A stretch of 11,207 nucleotides of DNA from Desulfobulbaceae bacterium (GCA_027067035.1 JAMOMO010000215.1:1-11207), one strand, 5' to 3'. Shown: positions 1 to 7,648, counted from the first letter of the stretch. Made by a program: numbers and translations. The notes: generated by a model not told the origin, from the letters alone.

Positions 1-5
1 TCTGC

Positions 6-18
6 AGCCGGAACGGCT
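6..18 (-). other. short inverted repeat just after the iron-sulfur gene
   Basis: A 5-bp GC-rich stem (AGCCG / CGGCT) with a 3-nt loop lies a few bases beyond the stop codon of the iron-sulfur subunit gene, in its direction of transcription. It could be a weak transcription-end hairpin. The window stops before any U-tract could be seen, so it is recorded only as an inverted repeat. Confidence 0.25.
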
Positions 19-23
19 TGGAG

Positions 24-476
24 TTACAGTTCCTGAAGAGTTACAAATTTCAGGGCATGGGTGGTACACTTTGTCACACATGCCGGTTTCAGCCCTTCAT
101 CGACCCGATCCATACAGTAATCGCATTTGACGGCCTTTTTGGTTTCCGGATTCAACTGCGGGATGGTCCATGGGCATGCTCCGGCGCAGGCCATGCATCC
201 CACGCAGGTTTCCTGATCTATGTAGACGATACCATCCTCTCTTTTGATCATCGCCCTGGTCGGGCAGATGGGCACACAGAAAGGATCTTCACAGTGATAA
301 CAGGACCGGAAGGAGAAGTCGGTCTTTGGAACCCCTCTCACCACGGTGAGTTCCTTGTGATCAATTTCACAAAGATAGGGACCAACCGGCAGGCCTTTGT
401 TGGTTTTGCAATGTACCTCGCAACCGTGACAGCCAATGCATCTTTTGGAATTGAGGTAGATCATATATTTGTTCAT
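24..476 (-). CDS. four-cluster 4Fe-4S electron-transfer subunit of a molybdoenzyme (PhsB/PsrB/NrfC/DmsB type)
   Basis: This 150-aa protein should carry electrons between the molybdoenzyme encoded just upstream and a donor or acceptor. Sixteen cysteines form four ferredoxin-like motifs: C13-x2-C16-x2-C19-x3-C23, C59-x2-C62-x4-C67-x3-C71 followed by Pro, C91-x2-C94-x2-C97-x3-C101 followed by Pro, and C118-x2-C121-x11-C133-x3-C137. This spacing is typical of the DmsB/PhsB/PsrB/NrfC group, which binds four [4Fe-4S] clusters. At 150 aa it is shorter than most members. No signal peptide or membrane helix is visible, so it should be cytoplasmic. The ATG shares the ATGA overlap with the stop of the molybdoenzyme gene, pointing to translational coupling and a fixed-ratio complex. 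A good AGGAGG ribosome site lies about 8 nt before the ATG. Family assignment is secure; the physiological partner and the direction of electron flow are not known. Confidence 0.93.
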   Translation of the reverse strand: MNKYMIYLNSKRCIGCHGCEVHCKTNKGLPVGPYLCEIDHKELTVVRGVPKTDFSFRSCYHCEDPFCVPICPTRAMIKREDGIVYIDQETCVGCMACAGACPWTIPQLNPETKKAVKCDYCMDRVDEGLKPACVTKCTTHALKFVTLQEL

Positions 477-2587
477 AGTTCGACCCTCCTCTTGGGGTTA
501 CGGACACTTCGCCGGACCACGACAAAGGACTCGCAGAGGTTGATGGCCCCTCCAGCCTTGTCCCAGTCATCAAGTTTACCAACCATCAGTTTCTGATCAC
601 TGAGGCCGGCATGATATGCTCTGGTCTGCAGCGGAATCTGCCTTCCAAAACCATGCACGGTGTAGACTGCTTCCGGATGGATATAATCCACCACATGGGC
701 ATGGATGGTTCCTGAATAACTTTCATCTTCTGCTGCAACATCCACCAGATCACCGTCCGCTATACCAAGTTTGTTTGCCGCCCGTTTATTGATCCACAGT
801 GTGTTTTCCGGCATCAGCTCAGAGAGCAGCGGGTTGTTGATGGTGTGTCCATGGGTATGGACTGCCGCCCGACCGTAAACCAGTCGAAACATTCCCTTTG
901 GTGGTTTGATGGGGGCCTGATACTCTTTGAGCGAGGGAAGGCCTGCTTCATCAAGTTTCTGCGATATGATTTCAATCTTTCCTGACGGTGTTCCGAACTG
1001 GCCATCCAGATTTTCCGGATCATACATAATATCCTTATCCGTGAGCTCAATGAAACCTTTCTCATCGAAATCACTCATTGAATAGCCTGTGGGTTCCAGC
1101 TGCCAGTCCCAGAGTTCTTCAATATTCTTGTAGGGGAAATACTCACCAATATTGACCCGGTCGGCAAGCTGCTTGAAGATCCACCAGGATGGTTTGGTGT
1201 CAAATTCCGGTTCAACGGCCTTTCTTCGCACAGCCAGGCGCGGTTTCAGTCCCTTTTGAACACAGATGGTGTTATCGCGTTCAAGATAGGTTGATTCTGG
1301 CAGAATCACATCGGAATACCAGCCGAATTCACTGTAATGGGTGTCAATGGAGACCAGCAGGTCACAGTGATCAAAGGCGATTTTCTGACGCTGAGGATCC
1401 GGCATGCCGCAAAAGGGATCATGGCGCATGGCTATCCACGCCTTGATGGGATAGGGATCTTCTGTCTCCATGGCCTCAAAGAAGAGATGGGCCAGGCCTG
1501 GACCTGTGTCAAAATGTTTATATTTCCATCCGACTCCGTCTCCTCTTTTTATATCAGGCTTGGGACAGTCAAGGCCGCGGATTGATTCCACATCGCAGTC
1601 TCCAATACCTTTTGGGATGATCAGGCCACCGCGCTGTTCGATATTCCCCATGAGAATATTGAGAATATGGAGGCCGCGGCTGGCGTAGAAAGAGTCTTTA
1701 TAGCGGGACAGGTTCCAGCCGGGATGAAAGATTACCCTGGGCATGGCCGGGATTATTTCATCAATAAAGGCATGGATGGATTTCTCTTTGATTCCACACT
1801 CTTTTGCTGCCCATGAAGGACTGTACTGTTCCACAAAATAGCTCAGCTCATCGAATCCGGTGACATAGCGGTCAATAAAGGAACTGTCAAAGGCATCTCT
1901 TCTGATAATCTCATGGATCATTGCCAGGATGAGGGCATAATCTGTTCCTGGACGTACCTGGAAAAAACGGTCCGCCTTGAGACCGGTCATGGTCTGCCGT
2001 ACATCGACATAGGTGAGCTTTCCGCCTTTTTCCATCATCTCCATGGTCTGGAGATTTTCTCCAATACGGAGTGAGGCAAACATGTTGCGTCCAAAGAGTA
2101 CAAGGTGATTTGCATTCTTGATGTCATAGATAAAGCCCTTGCGGCCCACTCCGTTTATGGAGAGACTTGCATGATGGGTGTTTCTCCCGCAGGTGTTATC
2201 ATGATTGGTGTAGTTGGGCGAGCCGTAGGCGTGAATAAATGTCTTGTACATATTCTGCCAGGGACCTCCCCTGGAGGAGAGTACAACGGATTCCGCGCCA
2301 TGCTTGGCCTTGATCTCCAGCAGCTTGTTGCTGATGTAATCTAGGGCCGTGGGCCAGCTGACCTTCTGCCAGCGTCCTGCCCCCCGTCCACCTTCCCGGA
2401 TAAGTGGCTGCCTTGGACGTTCATGGTCTGCAATCAGGGCCGGTCCTGCAGATCCTTTGGCACACAGGGCTCCGCCGAGGATATGCTGGTTCCCTTCTAT
2501 CCAGGTAACTTTATTGTTTTCCGACTCCACCCTGATGGGACAGCGCACAGTGCACATACCGCAGATGGAGTAAACAGATTTTTTCAT
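473..2587 (-). CDS. molybdopterin oxidoreductase catalytic subunit, cytoplasmic (PhsA/PsrA-like, DMSO reductase family)
   Basis: This 704-aa catalytic subunit belongs to the DMSO reductase family. Near the N-terminus C9-x2-C12-x3-C16 and C42-x-K44 form the expected [4Fe-4S] site. The segment NHDNTCGRN carries C133, where family members place the Mo- or W-coordinating residue, so a Cys ligand is likely. The HTHGHTINNP stretch near residues 577-586 opens the C-terminal molybdopterin-dinucleotide-binding domain. Closest in feel are thiosulfate/polysulfide reductase-type enzymes, but formate dehydrogenase or another reductase cannot be excluded. Oddly, the protein begins directly with the iron-sulfur domain and has no twin-arginine leader, so it should stay in the cytoplasm, unlike classical PhsA/PsrA. 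The start is supported by GGAGG about 7 nt upstream. The gene follows the membrane-protein gene by 26 bp and overlaps the iron-sulfur gene by 4 bp. The substrate is not determinable from sequence. Confidence 0.93.
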   Translation of the reverse strand: MKKSVYSICGMCTVRCPIRVESENNKVTWIEGNQHILGGALCAKGSAGPALIADHERPRQPLIREGGRGAGRWQKVSWPTALDYISNKLLEIKAKHGAESVVLSSRGGPWQNMYKTFIHAYGSPNYTNHDNTCGRNTHHASLSINGVGRKGFIYDIKNANHLVLFGRNMFASLRIGENLQTMEMMEKGGKLTYVDVRQTMTGLKADRFFQVRPGTDYALILAMIHEIIRRDAFDSSFIDRYVTGFDELSYFVEQYSPSWAAKECGIKEKSIHAFIDEIIPAMPRVIFHPGWNLSRYKDSFYASRGLHILNILMGNIEQRGGLIIPKGIGDCDVESIRGLDCPKPDIKRGDGVGWKYKHFDTGPGLAHLFFEAMETEDPYPIKAWIAMRHDPFCGMPDPQRQKIAFDHCDLLVSIDTHYSEFGWYSDVILPESTYLERDNTICVQKGLKPRLAVRRKAVEPEFDTKPSWWIFKQLADRVNIGEYFPYKNIEELWDWQLEPTGYSMSDFDEKGFIELTDKDIMYDPENLDGQFGTPSGKIEIISQKLDEAGLPSLKEYQAPIKPPKGMFRLVYGRAAVHTHGHTINNPLLSELMPENTLWINKRAANKLGIADGDLVDVAAEDESYSGTIHAHVVDYIHPEAVYTVHGFGRQIPLQTRAYHAGLSDQKLMVGKLDDWDKAGGAINLCESFVVVRRSVRNPKRRVEL

Positions 2588-2613
2588 TATAATTCCTCCG
2601 TGAAAGAGAGTTG

Positions 2614-3243
2614 TCAGGCGTATTCGGAAGTGGTGTTCTGTTTATCTTTGAGAGTGTCGATGATTTTTTTCTGCCGGTATCTGGTGCCGTATTTCTGAGC
2701 AAATGCCCATGCACCATAAAAAAACATCAGTGAAACAATATAGAAAAAGATAGAACCTATCATCAGCGGTTCTCCATTTGCGGTCCCCAGCTGGACAATG
2801 TAATGCTTTCCGGTCAACAGCATCAGGTTGTCCGGCCGAAAGGATGCGTTGATATAGGACATCACCATAAGGATGGGGAGATACATGGTGGCAAGGCTGA
2901 GCAGCAGACCTTCCAGGAAATAGTCGTAGTAGCATTTGTTCAGTTTTGCCTGATCAATGTTTCTTGCCATCCGCGCACCTTTTTCACGGTCAGCACACCG
3001 CATGGCCTCCTCACGGACATTGAGCCAGTAGTGAAACTGCTCTTCCAGTTCGATGTGCCGCCTGGTCCGGCATTTTCTGCCAAGAAACTTTGTGGCACAG
3101 ACAGTGAAAAATGCCAGCATGATGATGACCACAGCCGGTCCCGTAACTGCCAGCAGCGGTGCCAGGACGGAATCAACGACTGCAGCGGTGCTTAAAATTG
3201 CAGAATATATGTATTCCCAGGCTCTATCTAAAAGGTATTCCAT
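2614..3243 (-). CDS. three-helix membrane protein with cytosolic helical loop, EMC3/TMCO1 (DUF106)-like topology
   Basis: I do not recognise this 209-aa protein with certainty. Hydrophobic stretches lie at about residues 28-54, 109-131 and 160-181. Between the first two is a charged, helix-prone segment (about 57-103) rich in Arg, Lys and Glu, likely a coiled coil. One helix, a cytosolic coiled coil, then two helices is the topology of the EMC3/TMCO1/DUF106 branch of the Oxa1 superfamily, so a distant relationship is possible; this is inference from topology only. Context argues for a job with the molybdoenzyme, whose gene starts 26 bp downstream. It may serve as a membrane anchor or docking protein in place of the usual NrfD- or DmsC-type subunit, or help insert a membrane partner. 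It has few His residues and no obvious haem or cluster motif. The ribosome site before the ATG is weak (an AAGAA-like stretch), so expression may depend on the upstream message. Confidence 0.85.
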   Translation of the reverse strand: MEYLLDRAWEYIYSAILSTAAVVDSVLAPLLAVTGPAVVIIMLAFFTVCATKFLGRKCRTRRHIELEEQFHYWLNVREEAMRCADREKGARMARNIDQAKLNKCYYDYFLEGLLLSLATMYLPILMVMSYINASFRPDNLMLLTGKHYIVQLGTANGEPLMIGSIFFYIVSLMFFYGAWAFAQKYGTRYRQKKIIDTLKDKQNTTSEYA

Positions 3244-3280
3244 AATGATTCATTATTCTTGAAAGACATTATTAATGTAA

Positions 3281-3330
3281 TGCAGTGGAGAGATGGTCCG
3301 CAACTGAGGCAGGCGCATCTTTCCACTGCA
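3281..3330 (-). terminator. long hairpin between transporter and membrane-protein genes
   Basis: A 15-bp inverted repeat (arms 3281-3295 and 3316-3330, one G-U-type mismatch) encloses a 20-nt loop. Three further pairs (3299-3301 with 3313-3315) may stack inside. It lies 28 bp after the stop of the transporter gene and about 37 bp before the next ATG. No clear U-tract follows on the minus strand, so it is not a standard intrinsic terminator. It may be a partial terminator, an mRNA processing or stabilising element that sets different levels for the two halves of the operon, or a protein-binding dyad. The structure is directly visible; the role is inferred. Confidence 0.5.
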
Positions 3331-3358
3331 CAGGGCATTGTTTTCTTACCGCTTTTGA

Positions 3359-5056
3359 TCAGATCCAGTACTCAATCTTGAGGAATCTGAAGAAGAGGAA
3401 GAAGAGGGTACATGCAAGTACGATCTTCAGGGTTTTTTCGCTGAACATCTTCTGACAGCGACTGCCAAGCATACCACCTGCAAAACCACCGATAATGATT
3501 GCTCCGGCAAGAACCATATCAGGCAGATAGCCATTTAACACATAGCCGATAAAGGATCCGATACTTGAAAAACAGGTTCCAATAAGAGATATGGGTACTG
3601 CCACGTACATTGGAAGTGCAGCTATGGTGGTCATCATGGGTACCAGCAGGAAACCACCACCGATACCAAAGGCACGGGAGGCAACACCGACGATGATACC
3701 AAGGAAGGCAAAGAGAAGCGGATTGATTCTGAACTCCTCACCCCAGAATTTGAAACGATAATCGGTGAGACCTGATTTGACCGGCTCAATGGAGCCCATT
3801 TCAACGGAACCACCTGTTTCTTTGGCCTCTTTCACTGCTGCATTGAACTTCTGGGTCATGGCTTTGATGTTCTTTCTCTTATTCATGGCCGCAGGGGTCA
3901 TTTCCATAAGAGTTTTAATACCCATGATTACCACGAGTACACCAAGCCACTCTTTGTAGGCCTTCATTGAAAGATACTGGGTGACATATCCACCAAGCCA
4001 TACGGAACCGAGGAAAATACCGGCACCAAAGGAGAGTCCAACGGGCCAGGCAACACGTCTTTCAACAATTGCAAACCGGTAAAATGAACCCAGGGGGGAG
4101 AAGAGGGTGAGGGCAATGTTTGATGGACGAAGTACGTTTGCTGCATTGATACCAACGGGACCTGCTGTCTGAACAAAGAGTGCCTGAAAGGCGCCCATGA
4201 GCATACCACCGGCAGCACCGATCATTGAAAAGTAGGTTCCCACAAGGATGGCGCCTATGATAATAATCAGAGGATTCATGTAACGATAGCCTTTGGACAG
4301 CCAGAAACCGTTTCCTTCAATGGTGTAGGAACCACCCTTGACACCATTTACATATACATCAAAAGCCGTGTTGGGTGGAGTGTGGCGGAAAGACATGAAA
4401 GATGCGGTGAATTTACCTGTTTTCCGGTCAAGGTTGATACTGGTTCCCTTGTCCCAGTAATTTCCGGTCTGCTGTGCATCACCAAGAACACTTCTTGCAA
4501 AAATGACAACCTTACCCTTTTTGTTTCCCTCTTTAACGATGGTGTTGATACCATACTTGTCTTCATGGCCGAATTTCAGGAAATTCCACTGTTCCGCGGT
4601 CTTGATCGGGCCCATCATCTCTTTGGCACCAACGTCCTGGAAATCTTTTTTCAATCTGAACATGGTGGTGTTGTAGAGTCCCTGTCCCTTTTTGAAGAGA
4701 AAGGATGGACCACCGAATTTTTTATTTACATCCTCACCAAAGGAACCACGGTCAGTGGTGATCATGTAGTAAAGGGGAGGAATGGTGGTATCAGGGGAAA
4801 AGCCTGCTTTTGCACCTTTTTTGGGGAGTTTCTTCTTCTCGAATTTACCGTCGGTGTCAGAAGGTTTGAACATTTTCTGCTGAGCAACGGCTATATAGAG
4901 TTCCTGTCCCGGTTGAATCTGGCCTTCAATGGTTACAATATCACCGGCCTTGTATTTTGCAGCCGATATGGATGTATTTGCAAAACAACTTCCCTGGACC
5001 ACAAGAAGCCAGATTGATACCACTATCAATGATATTGACAGTCTGTTACATTTCAT
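3359..5056 (-). CDS. TauE/SafE-family transporter with signal peptide and large periplasmic N-terminal domain
   Basis: The C-terminal half is a TauE/SafE-type permease, a family linked to export or import of sulfite, sulfonates and related anions. It shows the family's internal duplication: a Gly-rich helix motif GAAGGM near residue 282 and a second one, GIGGGF, near residue 466. A charged cytosolic linker of about 55 residues (about 386-440) separates the two halves. Before it come a signal peptide (about 1-26, likely cut after SCFA) and about 230 residues of predicted periplasmic domain that I do not recognise; it is rich in Lys, Gly and aromatic residues, with many beta-prone stretches. 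At 565 aa it is roughly twice the length of a plain TauE. I chose the ATG at 5056: the longer reading frame begins with GTG at 5071, and the stretch GAAGGTGAAGAAA between them makes a good ribosome site. The substrate is unknown; a sulfur oxyanion fits the molybdoenzyme context but is inference. Confidence 0.9.
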   Translation of the reverse strand: MKCNRLSISLIVVSIWLLVVQGSCFANTSISAAKYKAGDIVTIEGQIQPGQELYIAVAQQKMFKPSDTDGKFEKKKLPKKGAKAGFSPDTTIPPLYYMITTDRGSFGEDVNKKFGGPSFLFKKGQGLYNTTMFRLKKDFQDVGAKEMMGPIKTAEQWNFLKFGHEDKYGINTIVKEGNKKGKVVIFARSVLGDAQQTGNYWDKGTSINLDRKTGKFTASFMSFRHTPPNTAFDVYVNGVKGGSYTIEGNGFWLSKGYRYMNPLIIIIGAILVGTYFSMIGAAGGMLMGAFQALFVQTAGPVGINAANVLRPSNIALTLFSPLGSFYRFAIVERRVAWPVGLSFGAGIFLGSVWLGGYVTQYLSMKAYKEWLGVLVVIMGIKTLMEMTPAAMNKRKNIKAMTQKFNAAVKEAKETGGSVEMGSIEPVKSGLTDYRFKFWGEEFRINPLLFAFLGIIVGVASRAFGIGGGFLLVPMMTTIAALPMYVAVPISLIGTCFSSIGSFIGYVLNGYLPDMVLAGAIIIGGFAGGMLGSRCQKMFSEKTLKIVLACTLFFLFFRFLKIEYWI

Positions 5057-5099
5057 TTTCTTCACCTTCACTGTTTTTGAATTAATGTCTTCAGTGCAG

Positions 5100-5126
5100 A
5101 AGCTTCAACGGTTCTTTCTGAAGCTT
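5100..5126. repeat. inverted repeat upstream of the transporter gene
   Basis: The arms AAGCTTCA (5100-5107) and TGAAGCTT (5119-5126) pair perfectly over 8 bp around an 11-nt loop. The repeat sits in the 144-bp gap between the receiver gene and the transporter gene, about 44 bp before the transporter ATG. No U-tract follows on the minus strand, so it is more likely an operator or mRNA structure than a terminator. On the minus strand the same gap contains a strong AAAGGAGGAG ribosome-site-like string (about 5168-5177) with no start codon at a usable distance. Confidence 0.4.
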
Positions 5127-5200
5127 TCTCTTCTCTTGACTCACGCTTTTCCGTTTTTCCTGTTAGCTCCTCCTTTACGGTTTTGTGATTGTACAGCTGC

Positions 5201-5563
5201 TCAGGGACGCCTCAAAACATCCTCAACTTTCTCCTCCAGTACATCACGGTCAATGGGCTTGACACAGTATTCATCGGCACCGTGTTTCATGGCTTCACGT
5301 GAACTTGTGACATCCGGATAACCGGTGAGGATGAGTACTTTTGTAGCGGGATTGATCTGTTTAAGAACAGAGAGCACGTCCAGTCCGTGCATTTTCTTTA
5401 AGTTTATATCGAGAATTGCCAGATCCACCTTGTGCAGCTCGGCATGGGTAATGGCATCCTCCTCTTCTGTGAACGTATGGACAGAATGGCCCTTTTTCCG
5501 TAAAATCTTTCCAATGATCACTGCTGCATCCCGGACATCATCCAGGGTAATTATGTTTGCCAT
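5201..5563 (-). CDS. single-domain response regulator (CheY-like receiver)
   Basis: This 120-aa protein is a receiver domain and nothing else. The acidic pair D8-D9, the phospho-acceptor D52 (in LAILDINL), the switch residue T80 (in LILTGY) and K102 (in VKP) are all present, so phosphorylation should work. There is no DNA-binding or enzymatic output domain. It starts 6 bp after the stop of the histidine kinase gene, so it is surely co-transcribed and probably a direct partner. In such pairs the lone receiver acts as an intermediate, a phosphate sink, or a regulator acting by protein contact. A sigma-54 activator with its own receiver is encoded just upstream of the kinase cluster, so one kinase may feed two receivers. 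The ribosome site is modest and lies inside the kinase 3' end. Confidence 0.93.
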   Translation of the reverse strand: MANIITLDDVRDAAVIIGKILRKKGHSVHTFTEEEDAITHAELHKVDLAILDINLKKMHGLDVLSVLKQINPATKVLILTGYPDVTSSREAMKHGADEYCVKPIDRDVLEEKVEDVLRRP

Positions 5564-5569
5564 GGCTTT

Positions 5570-7162
5570 TCAGAATCTCCCGGATTCCAGGGACGTTTTT
5601 GTGCCTGCCTGCTGCGTTTTGGGAATTACGGGAAGAATGACGTGAAAAGCGGTACCGGGTATCTTGATGCCACTTTCAGAGACTGTCACAGGACTCTCAA
5701 CGACTATTTTACCTTCCAGTTCTTCTATGATTCCGTAGGAAACAGAAAGTCCCAGACCCGTTCCCTTGCCCACCGGTTTTGTGGTGAAAAATGGATCAAA
5801 GATACTTTTGCGGATAGAGTCGGATATACCGTGGCCTGTGTCGCGCACCGTGGCAATGACCTCTCTGCTGTCTGGACTGTTTCGGGTACTGATATAAAGC
5901 TCACCGGTTTTCATCTCTTCCATGGCATGGTGGGCGTTATTGAAAAAATTGATAAAGACCTGTCGCAGCTTCTCGGTATCTCCTGTAACCGTGTCAAGGT
6001 TGGGTTCCAGGTCCTGATGAATGGTGATGTGGTCCATGTTGAGAGAATGCTCTGTCACTGCTATGACATCGGAGAGAATCTCATTGATGGAGATATCTTC
6101 CCGTAAACTTTCTGACTGCCGGGAGAATTTAAGGAGATCGGTTACTATCTTCTGGCAGGCCTTTGCCTGTCGCTCTATGACCTCGAGGCTTTCACCGACT
6201 TCAGTGTCAGACCCGAAATCATCCTTTAAAAGCTGAGAGTATCCGAGAATCACGCCTAAGGGGGTGTTGATCTCATGGGCAACTCCGGCTGCCATCTGTC
6301 CAATGGATGCCATTTTTTCACTTGAGGCCAGTTGCGCCATCATTGTTTTCAATCGGGTGAGATCTTTTGCTATTCCCTCACATCCGGTGAATTCTCCCTC
6401 TTCATTGTGAATGGCATTTGCCGAGAGGAGTACATAGATGATACTCCCGTCGGCTTTCTTGAATTCAACCTCCAGATCCTCAACAAAACCACGGGTGATG
6501 ATCTCCTCAAAATATCTGTCAAGGTCGTCTTCATTGTAGAAAATGTTGTAGAGGTCAAGAATCGGCGGTTCATCAAAGGCATAACCAAGCATTTCAAGAC
6601 CTGAGACATTCATGTTGACCAGTCTGTTTTCCACGTCGCAGAAATAGACCATGTCTTTTGAGTTGATAAAAAAGTTGCGGAATTTCTTTTCAGAGGCGGA
6701 GAGTTCTTTGGTGCGGTTTTCAACCATCTCTTCCAGGTGGATGTTCAGTTCGTGGAGCTTGTCGCCTGTCTGCTGCAGCTCTTGGTTGGCTGATTTGAGG
6801 CTTCTGGCTTTTTCCTCAATGGCCCGGTAGCCTTCGATTCCTTTATGATAGTAGATGGTTACAGCGGCAAGTGAGGTCATCAACAGGGTGTTGAATCCAC
6901 CTGCAAGGGGAGCCAGGGTCTTCCACTGCTCTTCATTTCCGCTGATGAGCAGGACCTGTTTGACAAGATGTCCCATGGCGCGGGAAACGGCAAAGGCGGC
7001 AAGGGTAATACAGAAATAGAAGAGAAATCCCCAGAGAAAGTTGTCAGGCTGTTTTTTCGTTAAAAGATAGGCGTAGCGAAGAGATAAAAACGAAAAGATG
7101 ATGATGATAATTGAACCCACCATGTCTGTCAGGTCGGTGGGGAACATGGGGAGACCTTTCAT
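5570..7162 (-). CDS. membrane-bound PAS sensor histidine kinase
   Basis: This 530-aa kinase should autophosphorylate on H296. The order is: several hydrophobic helices (about 12-35, 42-60, 84-106), a coiled-coil linker (about 110-160), a PAS domain (about 161-270), a HisKA dimerisation domain with GVAHEINTPLG around H296, and a HATPase domain with an N-box (INFFNNAHHA, about 404-413), DTGHG (441-445), FDPFFTTK (455-462) and GKGTGLGLS (465-473). The N-terminal part has no extended periplasmic domain, so the signal is sensed in the membrane, in the PAS domain, or through a partner. I chose the ATG at 7162, which overlaps the stop of the membrane-protein gene as ATGA; AGAGGAGAA (7166-7174) is an excellent ribosome site for it. 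The longer frame from GTG at 7180 would put that ribosome site inside the coding region. Likely targets are the adjacent receiver protein and perhaps the sigma-54 activator. Confidence 0.95.
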   Translation of the reverse strand: MKGLPMFPTDLTDMVGSIIIIIFSFLSLRYAYLLTKKQPDNFLWGFLFYFCITLAAFAVSRAMGHLVKQVLLISGNEEQWKTLAPLAGGFNTLLMTSLAAVTIYYHKGIEGYRAIEEKARSLKSANQELQQTGDKLHELNIHLEEMVENRTKELSASEKKFRNFFINSKDMVYFCDVENRLVNMNVSGLEMLGYAFDEPPILDLYNIFYNEDDLDRYFEEIITRGFVEDLEVEFKKADGSIIYVLLSANAIHNEEGEFTGCEGIAKDLTRLKTMMAQLASSEKMASIGQMAAGVAHEINTPLGVILGYSQLLKDDFGSDTEVGESLEVIERQAKACQKIVTDLLKFSRQSESLREDISINEILSDVIAVTEHSLNMDHITIHQDLEPNLDTVTGDTEKLRQVFINFFNNAHHAMEEMKTGELYISTRNSPDSREVIATVRDTGHGISDSIRKSIFDPFFTTKPVGKGTGLGLSVSYGIIEELEGKIVVESPVTVSESGIKIPGTAFHVILPVIPKTQQAGTKTSLESGRF

Positions 7163-7614
7163 TGCTTCTCCTCTTTGCACTGACAGGTGGCAAGGTAGAG
7201 GGAGCGGAGACAGAAGTACAGGCAGATCATGGCCGGAACACTGAAAATATGATCAAGCTTGGTAAAGTAGTAGATGAGTTTTGTGGGGGTGAGCGGGGAT
7301 GTCATGCGTGTTGACAGGTATCCTGAGACACAGACGATATCCTCTGGTTCGATGAAATCTCCAATCCAATGGCCGGTAAAGGCCACAAGGTTCCAGAGAA
7401 ACATGAAGACACAGAAGAGTTGCAGAAAACGCCAGCCTTTTCCGGGGAAGGAACTTCTGCGGATATCCCAGAACAGATAACAGAGTGAGGCGATAAAAAA
7501 GATGTGAGCCAGCTGATGCACATATATTCCTTCAGGGGCAGTATGGAATTGAAGTGCCTGGGCTTGGGCGGGAAAAATAAGAAAAACTGTAAGGAGGAGC
7601 AAACAGAATTTCAT
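7159..7614 (-). CDS. small multi-helix membrane protein with conserved-looking histidines, possible sensor partner of the kinase
   Basis: I do not recognise this family. From the ATG at 7614 the protein has 151 aa: a signal-peptide-like start (about 1-20, with AQA before a possible cut), then hydrophobic helices at about 30-49, 62-83 and 120-140, and a Cys- and Lys-containing tail. Histidines at 33, 37, 82 and 122 fall in or at the edges of these helices, a pattern that can bind haem or metal, though no named motif is present. Its last four bases overlap the kinase start, so the two proteins are probably made together, and it may be the sensory partner of a kinase that lacks a periplasmic domain. 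The frame can also open at 7656 or 7638, but those starts would add a polar stretch before the signal sequence. The ribosome site at the chosen start is weak (AGAGAAA). It is the first gene after the sigma-54-like promoter. Confidence 0.78.
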   Translation of the reverse strand: MKFCLLLLTVFLIFPAQAQALQFHTAPEGIYVHQLAHIFFIASLCYLFWDIRRSSFPGKGWRFLQLFCVFMFLWNLVAFTGHWIGDFIEPEDIVCVSGYLSTRMTSPLTPTKLIYYFTKLDHIFSVPAMICLYFCLRSLYLATCQCKEEKQ

Positions 7615-7648
7615 GTTTATTTTTCTCTGATGAATCATAGGACTCCAG

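Noticed and set aside
18..596. 192-codon plus-strand frame over the iron-sulfur subunit gene
   Set aside because: It lies antisense to a gene with 16 ordered cysteines and has no recognisable domain or ribosome site, so it is a shadow frame.
4960..4990. Possible lipoprotein signal at the transporter N-terminus (Cys near the signal-peptide end)
   Set aside because: The residue three before the Cys is Gln and not Leu, Val or Ile, so the lipobox is poor; an ordinary cut after SCFA fits better.
4382..5017. 211-codon plus-strand frame inside the transporter gene
   Set aside because: Antisense to the periplasmic domain and signal peptide of the transporter, with no recognisable features.
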